Source: an uncultured bacterium (GTDB lineage Bacteria; Auribacterota; Tritonobacteria; UBA1439). Taken from it: a stretch of 13,069 bases of DNA. Positions 1 to 6,853 of the stretch are shown in pieces. The notes beneath the pieces were generated by a model. The model saw only the letters and a program-made list of their open reading frames with translations. It was not told where the DNA came from and made no database searches. Made by a program: the position numbers and the translations under genes. The stretch covers positions 1 to 13,069 of the forward strand of contig CALLYX010000463.1 of assembly GCA_937858775.1 (NCBI GenBank), in the 5' to 3' direction. Within the stretch, counting starts at the first letter, position 1. Each line of letters begins with the position of its first letter.

Positions 1-1418
1 TAGTCGGTCAGCCGCGCGAGCAGGCGGTGGATCTGTCTCCCGTTCATGCCGTGCAGGCGAAAAGCGGCGTTCGCAGCGAAGTCGGGCGCGGTCTCGGGGT
101 CGAGCCGGTCGGCGAGCATCGCGGCCAGCTCCTCCGCGCTCCGGCCGCGCACGTCGCGCATCACGAGGAACATCGCGTACTGCATCGTCGAGTAGTCGAT
201 CGCGCGAGCGTTCCAGATGCGGCGGTGGATCAGGATGTCGAGGTAGGCCGCCACCACGCGGAGCTTGCGCAGCGCCGCTGCCTCGTCGTCCTCGACCCGC
301 AGCGGCGCGAGCAGCACGGGGTACTGGAGGGTGAAGTTGTGCTGCGCGTTGAAGTGCACGCACTCGAGCCCCGGCGTCAGCGTCTCACCGGCGCGGCGCA
401 GGCGCTCGTACCAGTGGGCGTAGAAGGCGAAGTCGCGCTCGATGAAGCGCGCGAACTCGGCGCTCGCGGTCAGGCCGAGCGCCGTCTCGTGGTCGCGCAC
501 CCAGCGGTGGAACTCAGTGCCGATCAGGTCGAAGTCCTGCGGCGCGGCGCCGCTCTTGCGCTCGCGGATGCTCTGCGCGTACTGGCTGCGCAGCCACGAC
601 TTGATGCTGTCGGCGTCCTCGTCCTTGCCCAGCTCGGCCAGGGATCGCACGCGCACCTTCCAGACCCGGCTCGCGCGCGTGCGCTTGTCCGTATCGGTGA
701 TGTTCGCGAGCAGATAGCCCTTCAGCATGTCTGCGGGCGTGAGCGAGAGGCCGCGGTCGTTCATCGTCTCGAAAATCGTGTAGGCATCCTCGTCCGAATA
801 GGCAGTGATCTCGACAAGATGCACGTTCTCCACCAGCCAGTCGACGAAGTACGGCAGCGCGGGATCGTCGCGGTCGTCGAGGTCGGCGGGAAAGAAATCT
901 TCCAGCTCGGCGTAGCGCGCAAGAATGTTGGCAATGGACTCGGACGGGCCTGGATCGGCGATCTCCTCGCCTTTGTACAGCGCCTCCATGCAGGCGGCGC
1001 GCTCGGGGATGTCGAGGTTGAAGGAGCGCTTGCCGTACTTCTGCGAGAACACGAGCTCCGCGATCTGCCCCTTCTGATCGGCGTCTTGCAGACGGTGATG
1101 CAGGAAGATCAGGATCAGCGTCAGCGTGGTAAGGCGTTGCTGGCCGTCGATGATGACCTTCTGCCCATCCTTGTCGCTGACGATGATCGAGCCTAGGAAG
1201 TAGTGGCCGTAGTCGGCCACGGCGCTGCGCTCGTTGCCGGGCTCGTGGCTCTCGTGGAACTTGGCCGTCAGGTCATGGATCAGCTCCGCGACCTGCTTCT
1301 GCTGCCACTTGTACTCGCGCTGGTAGTAGTCGATCGAGTACTTGCGGCCGGCGAGCAGCTCGCGCACGGTGCGGCCTTTGCCGTCGATCTCGCGCGAAGG
1401 GCGGAGGGCGGTAGTCAC
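1..1418 (-). CDS. DUF262 / GmrSD-family protein, N-terminal 472 residues (partial at window edge)
   Basis: The minus-strand frame is open from a GTG at 1418 to the left edge with no stop, so the C-terminus lies outside the window. Hallmarks of the DUF262 domain are visible: YQREYKW at about residues 32-38, IDGQQRLTTL at 90-99 (the DGQQR motif implicated in NTP hydrolysis in GmrSD-type proteins) and FETMNDRGLSL at about 216-226. The end reads as a conserved-looking helix (HGMNGRQIHRLLARLTD). Full members often carry a C-terminal DUF1524 HNH nuclease of about 100-200 residues, which could follow beyond the edge but is not seen. The GTG overlaps the hsdM stop as GTGA, so translation is probably coupled to hsdM. 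GmrSD proteins are type IV restriction enzymes against modified DNA, and related DUF262 proteins sit inside type I loci. A role in phage defence is inferred from family and neighbour. An alternative is an accessory subunit without nuclease activity. Confidence 0.88.
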   Translation of the reverse strand, partial: MTTALRPSREIDGKGRTVRELLAGRKYSIDYYQREYKWQQKQVAELIHDLTAKFHESHEPGNERSAVADYGHYFLGSIIVSDKDGQKVIIDGQQRLTTLTLILIFLHHRLQDADQKGQIAELVFSQKYGKRSFNLDIPERAACMEALYKGEEIADPGPSESIANILARYAELEDFFPADLDDRDDPALPYFVDWLVENVHLVEITAYSDEDAYTIFETMNDRGLSLTPADMLKGYLLANITDTDKRTRASRVWKVRVRSLAELGKDEDADSIKSWLRSQYAQSIRERKSGAAPQDFDLIGTEFHRWVRDHETALGLTASAEFARFIERDFAFYAHWYERLRRAGETLTPGLECVHFNAQHNFTLQYPVLLAPLRVEDDEAAALRKLRVVAAYLDILIHRRIWNARAIDYSTMQYAMFLVMRDVRGRSAEELAAMLADRLDPETAPDFAANAAFRLHGMNGRQIHRLLARLTD

Positions 1419-3571
1419 GCGGCACTTCCTCCCGTCACCTCGGCGAGCATCCGCACGATATCCCCCTCGATGACCCGGATGTCGGCTTCGATCTCCTCCA
1501 GGGGTCGGGGCGGCGTGTAACGGTAGAAGTAGCGGTTGAAGTTGATCTCGTAGCCGATGAGGCCGACGCGGCCGTCTTTTGAGTCGCGCCTGGTCGTGTC
1601 GATCCAGGCGTCAGGGACGTGCGGCGTCACCTCGCGGTCGAAGAAGGCGCGGACGCTGGCGGGCACACTCTCGGCGTCTGCCGGATCGTCTCCGGCGGGC
1701 AGCGGCACGCTCTCGGTGTCGCGCAGCTCCGGGTCGGGCTCGGGATTGCCGTCCTGGTCGCGGCAGATCGCCGCCGTCTCGTCGCGTTCCGAGAGCGCTG
1801 CGAGGATCGCCTTGCGGGCCGGCGCCGGGAGCTTCCGGCCGGTCTTGCGGACGGCGGCATCGAGCGCTTGCTCGAACTCGTCGCGACCCTTGAACAGGGT
1901 GACCGGGAGACCGCGCACGAGTGCGCGGATCGCTTCCTGCTGCTCGCGGCCCTCGGCCTGCTCCTTCGTACCGGCCGCACCCTTCTTCTTCGACTGCGCG
2001 AGCGCCTGGAAGCCCTTCTCCTCTTCGAGCCGCGCGATGCGTTCGGCGCTCGCCTGGAAGTTGAGCCGCAGCGGCCGTTCGACGGTGATCTTGCGAAAGC
2101 CGAAGTGCGTGACCGGGAAGATGCGGCTGACGACGAGCTCCTCTTCGTTGCCGTCCTTCGTCACCTTCCGCGTCTCGCCGTCCTTGAACTCGGCCAGGAG
2201 CTGCACGATGTCCTGCGCCTTCTCCGGCGGGATCTCGCGTCGCTTGTCGCCGAGGCTCTTGCGCATCGGCACCCAGAACGAGGTGGCGTCGATGAGCTGA
2301 ACCTTGCCCTTGCGCGGGAGCGCCTTGCGGTTGGTCACCACCCAGACGTAGGTGGCGATTCCCGTGTTGTAGAAGAGCTGCTCGGGAAGCGCGATCAGCG
2401 CTTCGAGCAGGTCGTGCTCCAGGATGAAGCGGCGGATCTCGCTCTCGCCGCTGCCGGCGTCGCCAGTGAACAGCGGCGAGCCGTTCATGATGATGGCGAT
2501 GCGCGAGCCGCCTTCCTTCGGCTCCTTGGCGTGCGCCAGCATGTGCAGGAGGAACAGCAGCTGGCCGTCGCTGATCCGCGGCAGCCCGGGAGCGAAGCGA
2601 CCCGCTGCGCCGCGTTCGTGCTCGGCGCGTACGGCGTCCTCGTCGCGCTTCCAGTCCTTGCCGTAGGGCGGATTGGCGATCAGGTAATCGAAGTAGCGGC
2701 CGGCATGCCGGTCGTTAGAGAGCACGCTGCCGTACGCGATGTTGTCGGCGTCGCGCCCAGTCGGGTCCTTCATGAACAGGTCCGACTTCGAGACCGCCCA
2801 CGTCTCCGGGTTCACCTCTTGGCCGAAGAGATGGATCTCGGCGTCCGGGTTGATCGCGGGCTGTAGCAGCTCGCCGTTCTTGCGCAGACCGATGGTGATG
2901 TGCTCCTTCGTGATCGTGAGCATGCCGCCGGAGCCGCAGCACGGATCGTAGACCGTGCAGACGATGCCCCTGCGCCGAATGCGGTCGGAGTCGCCGGCCA
3001 GCATCAGGTCCACCATCAGGTGCACCACGTCGCGGGGCGTGAAGTGCTCGCCGGGGTTCTCGTTCAGCGCCTCGTTGAACTTCCGGATCAGTTCCTCAAA
3101 GATCGTGCCCATCGTCGGGTTGTCGATCCGGTCCGGGTGCAGGTCCACGTTCTTGAACCGTTCGAGCACCTGGAAGAGCAGGCCCGCCTCGTCGAGCTTA
3201 CTGATCGTGTTGTCGAAGTCGAATTTCTCGAGCACCTCGCGCATGTTCGCGCTGAACCCGGCGATGTAGTTGCGCAGGTTGGCCGCGAGGTGGGGCGCAT
3301 CGGCGAGCATCTTCTCGAAGTCGTAGCGGGAGGTGTTGTAGAACACGAAGCCTGATACGCACCGCAGCTGGGCGTCGAGATCCTTGAGCCCCTTGCCCTT
3401 GAGCTGGCCCTGGCGCTCGAGGACCTGTTTCTTCGTGGCGGCGAGCACACAGTCGAGGCGGCGGAGCACGGTGAGCGGCAGGATGACGTCCTGGTATTTG
3501 CCCCGCTTGAAGGTGTCGCGGATCAGATTGGCGACGCCCCAGAGGAAGCTTACGATTTCGCTATGGTTCAC
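1415..3571 (-). CDS. hsdM: Type I restriction-modification DNA methyltransferase subunit M (HsdM), long form
   Basis: Adenine-N6 methyltransferase subunit of a type I restriction-modification complex. With HsdS it methylates the host recognition site using S-adenosylmethionine, and HsdR cuts unmodified DNA. The 718-residue product has an HsdM N-terminal helical domain (about 1-150), GEHFTPR at 174-180, SAM-binding motif I DPCCGSGGM at 209-217 and catalytic motif IV NPPYG at 300-304. The core resembles ordinary HsdM of about 500 residues. Beyond about residue 510 there is an extension of some 200 residues with a charged, probably coiled segment, an acidic Pro-rich linker and a terminal domain (GYEINFNRYFYRY region). 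Such long forms are known among HsdM proteins. The start is GTG at 3571, preceded by AAAGG (3579-3583) at 7-nt spacing. It ends in a GTGA overlap with the DUF262 gene. hsdS and hsdR are not in the window. AGG codons are rare here, unlike the genes to the right. Confidence 0.95.
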   Translation of the reverse strand: MNHSEIVSFLWGVANLIRDTFKRGKYQDVILPLTVLRRLDCVLAATKKQVLERQGQLKGKGLKDLDAQLRCVSGFVFYNTSRYDFEKMLADAPHLAANLRNYIAGFSANMREVLEKFDFDNTISKLDEAGLLFQVLERFKNVDLHPDRIDNPTMGTIFEELIRKFNEALNENPGEHFTPRDVVHLMVDLMLAGDSDRIRRRGIVCTVYDPCCGSGGMLTITKEHITIGLRKNGELLQPAINPDAEIHLFGQEVNPETWAVSKSDLFMKDPTGRDADNIAYGSVLSNDRHAGRYFDYLIANPPYGKDWKRDEDAVRAEHERGAAGRFAPGLPRISDGQLLFLLHMLAHAKEPKEGGSRIAIIMNGSPLFTGDAGSGESEIRRFILEHDLLEALIALPEQLFYNTGIATYVWVVTNRKALPRKGKVQLIDATSFWVPMRKSLGDKRREIPPEKAQDIVQLLAEFKDGETRKVTKDGNEEELVVSRIFPVTHFGFRKITVERPLRLNFQASAERIARLEEEKGFQALAQSKKKGAAGTKEQAEGREQQEAIRALVRGLPVTLFKGRDEFEQALDAAVRKTGRKLPAPARKAILAALSERDETAAICRDQDGNPEPDPELRDTESVPLPAGDDPADAESVPASVRAFFDREVTPHVPDAWIDTTRRDSKDGRVGLIGYEINFNRYFYRYTPPRPLEEIEADIRVIEGDIVRMLAEVTGGSAA

Positions 3572-3846
3572 CCTCTCACCTTTCGGTTGATCATGTCATC
3601 GCTTCGCTTGGTTGGAGCTGCCTAACGTGCCCGCCGCGCAACGAGGCCAGACCTTGACTATTGACTGACCCGATCTTTACAACATGATGCACGTGTTGTT
3701 CTTGATCGGAGAAACGCCGTCGCTCTCGCCCTTGGGCCGCAGGTAATAGTAGCATCGAATTTGGGAGGGCGGAAACGGAAAAACCGGGACGCGGCCTCGC
3801 CCGGATGAGGGAAGGCCGGGACGGCGCGGCGAGGGGCAGCGGCGGC
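3572..3846. other. Intergenic region and probable compositional boundary between R-M block and PLP-enzyme gene
   Basis: This 275-bp gap contains the Shine-Dalgarno of hsdM at its left end and a terminator-like hairpin for the PLP enzyme at its right end. I found no convincing sigma-70 promoter for hsdM. The minus-strand stretch from about 3752 to the TAA at 3677 reads as 25 protein-like codons (tail ...SPIKNNTCIML) with no start of its own. It may be the remnant C-terminus of a lost gene. Codon preference changes across this gap, so the R-M block may be a horizontal acquisition or a separate assembly piece. Confidence 0.5.
3779..3804 (-). terminator. Possible intrinsic terminator of the PLP-enzyme gene
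   Basis: On the minus strand, about 40 bases after the stop at 3847, CCGGG (3804-3800) can pair with CCCGG (3788-3784), directly followed by TTTTT (3783-3779). The stem is short (5 bp, all G/C) with an 11-nt loop. A competing stem GGCCT/AGGCC with three extra G-C pairs (3793-3817) overlaps it. The position fits, but the stem is weaker than in a textbook terminator. Confidence 0.42.
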
Positions 3847-5331
3847 TCAGAGGTTCTTCAAGAGGCCGGTGCGGTCGTTGAATTCGTCGATGAGCGCGTC
3901 GATCTCGTCCGCCTGGCCCTGGATCCTCTCCCAGTATGCCGGGTAGTCGTACCACTGCGCGTTGAGCTCCACGAGCTCCCTGCCCTGCTGCTCGATCCAG
4001 GTGTAATACTTCAGGTTGTGGACGCGCTTGCGCTCCCAGTGGCCGAGTTCCATCATATGGTCCGTCGTGAGCCCCATGATGTGCCGGTGATAGTCCCTCG
4101 CGGCGTCGAGCTCCGTGTATGCCCCGAACCGTTCCCGGTACTCCCTGAGGCGGCTGTCGTAGAGCTCCATTGAGTCCGTGAGCACCGTCAGGACGATGTC
4201 GTTCGACGTGAGCTCGTACCATTTCGCGAACTTGATGGCCCCGGTGATATTCCCGGCACCCGATATGCCGACCAGGTCGAGGCTGTCGATGAGGGGCTGC
4301 GGCACCCCCTGTCCCTTCAGGTATTTCCTCCCCGCCGGCTCGTTGAAGAGGCGGATGATGCTCACGCAATCCTCATCGTCGGCGGCTATCAACATGTCGG
4401 TGTTGCGCATGTTGTGGATCCAGGGGACGTGCTTGTCGCCGATCCCCTCGATACGGTGTCCCCCGAAGCCGTTCAGCAGCATCGTCGGGCACTGCCACGC
4501 CTCGCCCGCGACGGTCTTGCCCGCCGGGTGGAGCTTCTTGAGGTAGTCGCCGCAGGCGATCGTGCCGGCGGAGCCGGTGGTGAGCACGACGCCGGCGTAC
4601 CGGTCCCCCTGCCGCATCTCCTTCCTGAGTATCTCCTCCATGGCGTCGCCGGTGATCTCGTAGTGCCAGAGGTGGTTGCCCATCTCGTCGAACTGGTTGA
4701 AGATGACGATGTCGTTCCCGCGGGACCTCCGGAGCTCCCAGCACTTGTCGTAGATCTCCTTGACGTTCGATTCGCAGCCGGGGGTGGCGATCACCTCCCC
4801 GGCGACCTGCTTCAACCATTCGAACCGCTCGTTGCTCATCTCCTCGGGGAGAATGGCGATGGAGTCGCAGGCGAGCAAGTGGGAGTCGTAGGCGCCGCCG
4901 CGGCAGTAGTTTCCCGTGGAGGGCCAGACGGCCTTCTGGGTGGTCGGGTCGAACTGGCCCGTCACCAGGCGCGGGACGAGGCAGCCGAAGCTCGCGCCGA
5001 CCTTGTGCGACCCGGTGGGAAACCATTTGCCGACGAGGCAGATGATGCGGGCGTCTACGCCGGTGAGCTCCCTCGGAAGCTCAAGGTAGTTGACGCCGCC
5101 GTAGAGACCGCCCATGGCCACCGGTTCGTTTTTCCATGTGATCCGGAAGAGATTGAAGGAGTTGATATCCCAGAGGCCTATCTTCTTCAGACGCTCCTTG
5201 ATCTTGTCGGGGACGAGCGACGGGTCCTTCTGCTGTTTCAAGGTCGGGATTATGATATTTCGCTCGCGGCAGCGCTGCACCGCCTTCTCGAGTTTCTTCT
5301 TATCGACCCTCAGGTCTATCGTTCCGATCAT
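3847..5331 (-). CDS. Fold-type II PLP-dependent enzyme of unknown substrate (tryptophan synthase beta / cysteine synthase superfamily)
   Basis: A 494-residue protein with the fold-type II PLP signature. GSHKVGASF at 107-115 carries the probable Schiff-base lysine K110, PSTGN is at 137-141 (asparagine loop facing the cofactor), the Gly-rich phosphate-binding loop TTGSAGT is at 251-257 and GISGAGN is at 355-361. The lysine lies deeper than in cysteine synthase because of an N-terminal extension of about 70 residues. Another extension of about 110 residues after position 380 is rich in aromatic and charged residues. It is not a standard TrpB, threonine deaminase, OrtB or diaminopropionate ammonia-lyase by motif. 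The family would perform beta- or gamma-elimination or replacement on an amino acid, and the substrate is unknown. The ATG start has GGAGG (5338-5342) six bases upstream and a promoter at 5399-5428. It is divergent from the knotted carbamoyltransferase gene, so both may share control. Annotation beyond the superfamily is inference. Confidence 0.88.
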   Translation of the reverse strand: MIGTIDLRVDKKKLEKAVQRCRERNIIIPTLKQQKDPSLVPDKIKERLKKIGLWDINSFNLFRITWKNEPVAMGGLYGGVNYLELPRELTGVDARIICLVGKWFPTGSHKVGASFGCLVPRLVTGQFDPTTQKAVWPSTGNYCRGGAYDSHLLACDSIAILPEEMSNERFEWLKQVAGEVIATPGCESNVKEIYDKCWELRRSRGNDIVIFNQFDEMGNHLWHYEITGDAMEEILRKEMRQGDRYAGVVLTTGSAGTIACGDYLKKLHPAGKTVAGEAWQCPTMLLNGFGGHRIEGIGDKHVPWIHNMRNTDMLIAADDEDCVSIIRLFNEPAGRKYLKGQGVPQPLIDSLDLVGISGAGNITGAIKFAKWYELTSNDIVLTVLTDSMELYDSRLREYRERFGAYTELDAARDYHRHIMGLTTDHMMELGHWERKRVHNLKYYTWIEQQGRELVELNAQWYDYPAYWERIQGQADEIDALIDEFNDRTGLLKNL

Positions 5332-5361
5332 CGCGCGCCTCCGTTCTGGTGATGCCCGTCG

Positions 5362-5391
5362 CCCCGCGCCCCCCCCGGCGGGGGGACGGGG
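5362..5391 (-). promoter_or_regulatory. G/C hairpin in the 5' leader of the PLP-enzyme gene
   Basis: Plus-strand CCCCCC (5371-5376) faces GGGGGG (5380-5385) across a 3-nt loop, and CCCC (5362-5365) can pair with GGGG (5388-5391) outside an internal loop. In the minus-strand transcript starting near 5391 this folds within the first 30 nt. It lies about 20 nt before the GGAGG, so it could affect initiation or transcript stability. This is structure by inspection only. Confidence 0.4.
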
Positions 5392-5398
5392 AAAAAGC

Positions 5399-5428
5399 AG
5401 AATAACAAAGTGGATGAGGGGGGGTCAA
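5399..5428 (-). promoter_or_regulatory. Sigma-70-type promoter for the PLP-enzyme gene
   Basis: On the minus strand, -35 TTGACC (5428-5423, 5 of 6 consensus bases) is separated by 18 nt from -10 TATTCT (5404-5399, 4 of 6). Transcription would start near 5391, giving a leader of about 60 nt to the ATG at 5331. The location directly upstream of a gene with a good Shine-Dalgarno supports it. Confidence 0.5.
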
Positions 5429-5563
5429 GCGGATTCCGCCGCTTGGGCGTTGCCGGGGATGGAAACCAAAGCGAGGGCTTTCGGGAGGGGGTTCCTCCCC
5501 GTGGATATTGCGGGCTCGGTGAACGCGGCGCCCCGGTTGAGGCGGGGCGGGCGCGGTTTTTCG

Positions 5564-5593
5564 TTGACACGCGCGCTCCCCGGGCCATATAGT
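5564..5593 (+). promoter_or_regulatory. Sigma-70-type promoter of the carbamoyltransferase operon
   Basis: A perfect -35 TTGACA (5564-5569), an 18-nt spacer and -10 TATAGT (5588-5593, 5 of 6 consensus bases) stand out as an AT-rich island in very GC-rich DNA. The predicted start near 5600 leaves an untranslated leader of about 195 nt before the ATG at 5795. It is the strongest promoter visible in the window. Confidence 0.7.
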
Positions 5594-5596
5594 ATT

Positions 5597-5608
5597 GTGC
5601 CTTGGCAC
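5597..5608. promoter_or_regulatory. Inverted repeat at the predicted transcription start, possible operator
   Basis: GTGCC-TT-GGCAC is a perfect 5+5 bp inverted repeat lying across the predicted +1 of the plus-strand promoter, a common position for a repressor site. It is short and could be chance. No regulator gene is present in the window to assign to it. Confidence 0.3.
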
Positions 5609-5794
5609 TGGTTAAAGGCCGGCCCTCGGAGAAAGGAGGGGTGCGGAAGGGGATCGCGCGGAAGCGCGGGGGGGGCCGTGACAAGGTTGGGATCGCGGGA
5701 CCAAAACCGCCCAAAAGGGCAGGCGGGGTCTGGGGTCGCCGGCGCCGGCATCAGGGTGCGCGGCGCGGCAACACGAGGAGCGGGGGAGGAGAAT

Positions 5795-6817
5795 ATGGCA
5801 AAGACGAAACTGGCTGGAAGGGATCTGCTGTGCACGCAGGATTGGGACATCAAGGAGCTCACGAAGGTGCTTGAGCTCGCCGAAGAGATGCGCAGGAAGC
5901 GCTTTGACAAGAAGTTCACTCGCCTCCTGCTCAATAAGACCTTCTTCATGTTCTTCTACAATCCCTCGGTCCGCACGCGGCAGAGCTTCGAGTGCGCGGC
6001 CACGGAGTTGGGCGGCCACGCCCAGTTCCTGGAGCCGAAGTCGATGCGGCTGAAGACCGCAAGGACCGCCGGCGAGACCGTCGAGGACGCCGCGCAGGTC
6101 ATGAGCCGCTACGCCGTCGGCCTCGGGATACGCATTCTCGAGGACATGGTGAGCTACTACGGCGAGGGGCACGAGCTCCTCGAGGAGTACGCCAAGTGGG
6201 GCGATATACCGGTCATCAGCATGGCGCACGACAAGTATCACCCCTGCCAGGGCCTTGCGGATATCATGGGCTACCGCAGGCATCTCGGCAAGAACCTGAA
6301 GGGGAAGAAGCTCCTCCAGATATGGGGCCAGGGGGCGCTGGCGCGCTCCTGGTGCTCGGTGCAGGAGAGCCTGCTTATATGCTCCCGCTTCGGCATGGAC
6401 GTGACGCTCGCCTATCCCGAGGGCTACGATCTAGACCCGGCCGTGATCGCCATGACGAAGGAGAATTGCGCCAGGAACAGAGCGAAGTTCGAGATCGTTC
6501 ACGATGCGCGGGAAGGGTACCGCGGCGCCGACGTCGTCTATCCGCGGAACTGGATGACGACGCACGCGTACGACTCCGGCCAGCTCAACAAGCAGGGCGA
6601 GATCGACAAGGCGCTCAAGTACACGGGGTGGACATGCGACGAGGAGAAGATGCGTCTCACCAACGACGCCCTCTTTACGCATCCGATGCCCGTCGACCGC
6701 GGCCATGAGGTGACGGACGAGGTGGCGAGCGGAAAGCGCTCGATCATCTACGATATCGCCGAAAACCGCCTTCACGTCCAGAAGGCGGTCATGGCGCTCA
6801 CCATGGCGAAGTCCTGA
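5795..6817 (+). CDS. Knotted carbamoyltransferase of the aspartate/ornithine superfamily (YgeW / acetylornithine carbamoyltransferase-like), substrate unknown
   Basis: A 340-residue enzyme that should exchange a carbamoyl group between carbamoyl phosphate and an amine. Carbamoyl-phosphate residues are SVRTR at 58-62 (STRTR in most relatives) and HPCQ at 149-152. The C-terminal lobe has PEGYD (208-212), HPMPVDRG at 296-303 and AENRLHVQK at 322-330. The opening CTQDW and the long insert between the second-domain motifs resemble N-acetylornithine carbamoyltransferases and YgeW-type knotted enzymes. The Pro/Glu marker of the succinyl/acetyl-ornithine loop is not visible; PKSMRLK (81-87) follows there instead. 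HPMPVDRG replaces the ornithine-type HCLP and resembles the aspartate-type HPxPxxRG. The ATG at 5795 was chosen over upstream in-frame ATGs (first at 5114) because GGAGGAG (5785-5791) precedes it and family homology begins there. It is the first gene of the operon with carbamate kinase, suggesting catabolic use. Confidence 0.88.
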   Translation: MAKTKLAGRDLLCTQDWDIKELTKVLELAEEMRRKRFDKKFTRLLLNKTFFMFFYNPSVRTRQSFECAATELGGHAQFLEPKSMRLKTARTAGETVEDAAQVMSRYAVGLGIRILEDMVSYYGEGHELLEEYAKWGDIPVISMAHDKYHPCQGLADIMGYRRHLGKNLKGKKLLQIWGQGALARSWCSVQESLLICSRFGMDVTLAYPEGYDLDPAVIAMTKENCARNRAKFEIVHDAREGYRGADVVYPRNWMTTHAYDSGQLNKQGEIDKALKYTGWTCDEEKMRLTNDALFTHPMPVDRGHEVTDEVASGKRSIIYDIAENRLHVQKAVMALTMAKS

Positions 6818-6853
6818 CAGGCCGGCGGGGAAACGGGAGGGGGTGACGGCGGA

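Larger units (their letters stand above)
5332..5794. other. Divergent intergenic control region (463 bp)
   Basis: This region lies between the leftward PLP-enzyme gene and the rightward carbamoyltransferase operon. It holds one sigma-70-like promoter for each direction (5399-5428 minus, 5564-5593 plus). It also holds a strong G/C hairpin in the minus-strand leader (5362-5391) and a purine-rich plus-strand leader of about 195 nt before the ATG at 5795. The plus leader contains CGCGC-GGAA-GCGCG (5655-5668, a GNRA-capped stem) and GCCC-AAAA-GGGC (5709-5720). I do not recognise a known riboswitch class. No start with a plausible Shine-Dalgarno indicates a real gene here, although frames are open because of the high GC content. 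Confidence 0.6.

Noticed and set aside
27..1196. Long plus-strand open frame of about 389 codons antisense to the DUF262 gene
   Set aside because: It is low-complexity Val/Arg/Ala-rich translation with no domain sense. The opposite strand carries clear DUF262 motifs in a frame open over the same stretch.
1557..2866. Several long plus-strand open frames opposite hsdM
   Set aside because: They are antisense shadows of a gene with SAM-binding and NPPY motifs, and their translations are Arg/Ser/Leu-rich without motifs or Shine-Dalgarno sites.
3619..3720. Possible integron attC site starting at GCCTAAC in the R-M intergenic region
   Set aside because: Only one core-like heptamer is present. No matching GTTRRRY partner or paired L-box arms were found at a suitable distance.
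3847..5331. Naming the leftward PLP enzyme as tryptophan synthase beta or diaminopropionate ammonia-lyase
   Set aside because: Motif wording, spacing and extensions do not match these families as I know them. Only superfamily membership is supported.
5603..5620. Sigma-54 promoter starting at TGGCAC
   Set aside because: The -12 TTGC element is missing at the required spacing, and a good sigma-70 promoter lies just upstream.
5114..5794. Upstream in-frame extension of the knotted carbamoyltransferase to an ATG at 5114
   Set aside because: It would overlap the PLP-enzyme gene and run through both promoters, and the added residues are non-family. ATG 5795 has a strong Shine-Dalgarno.
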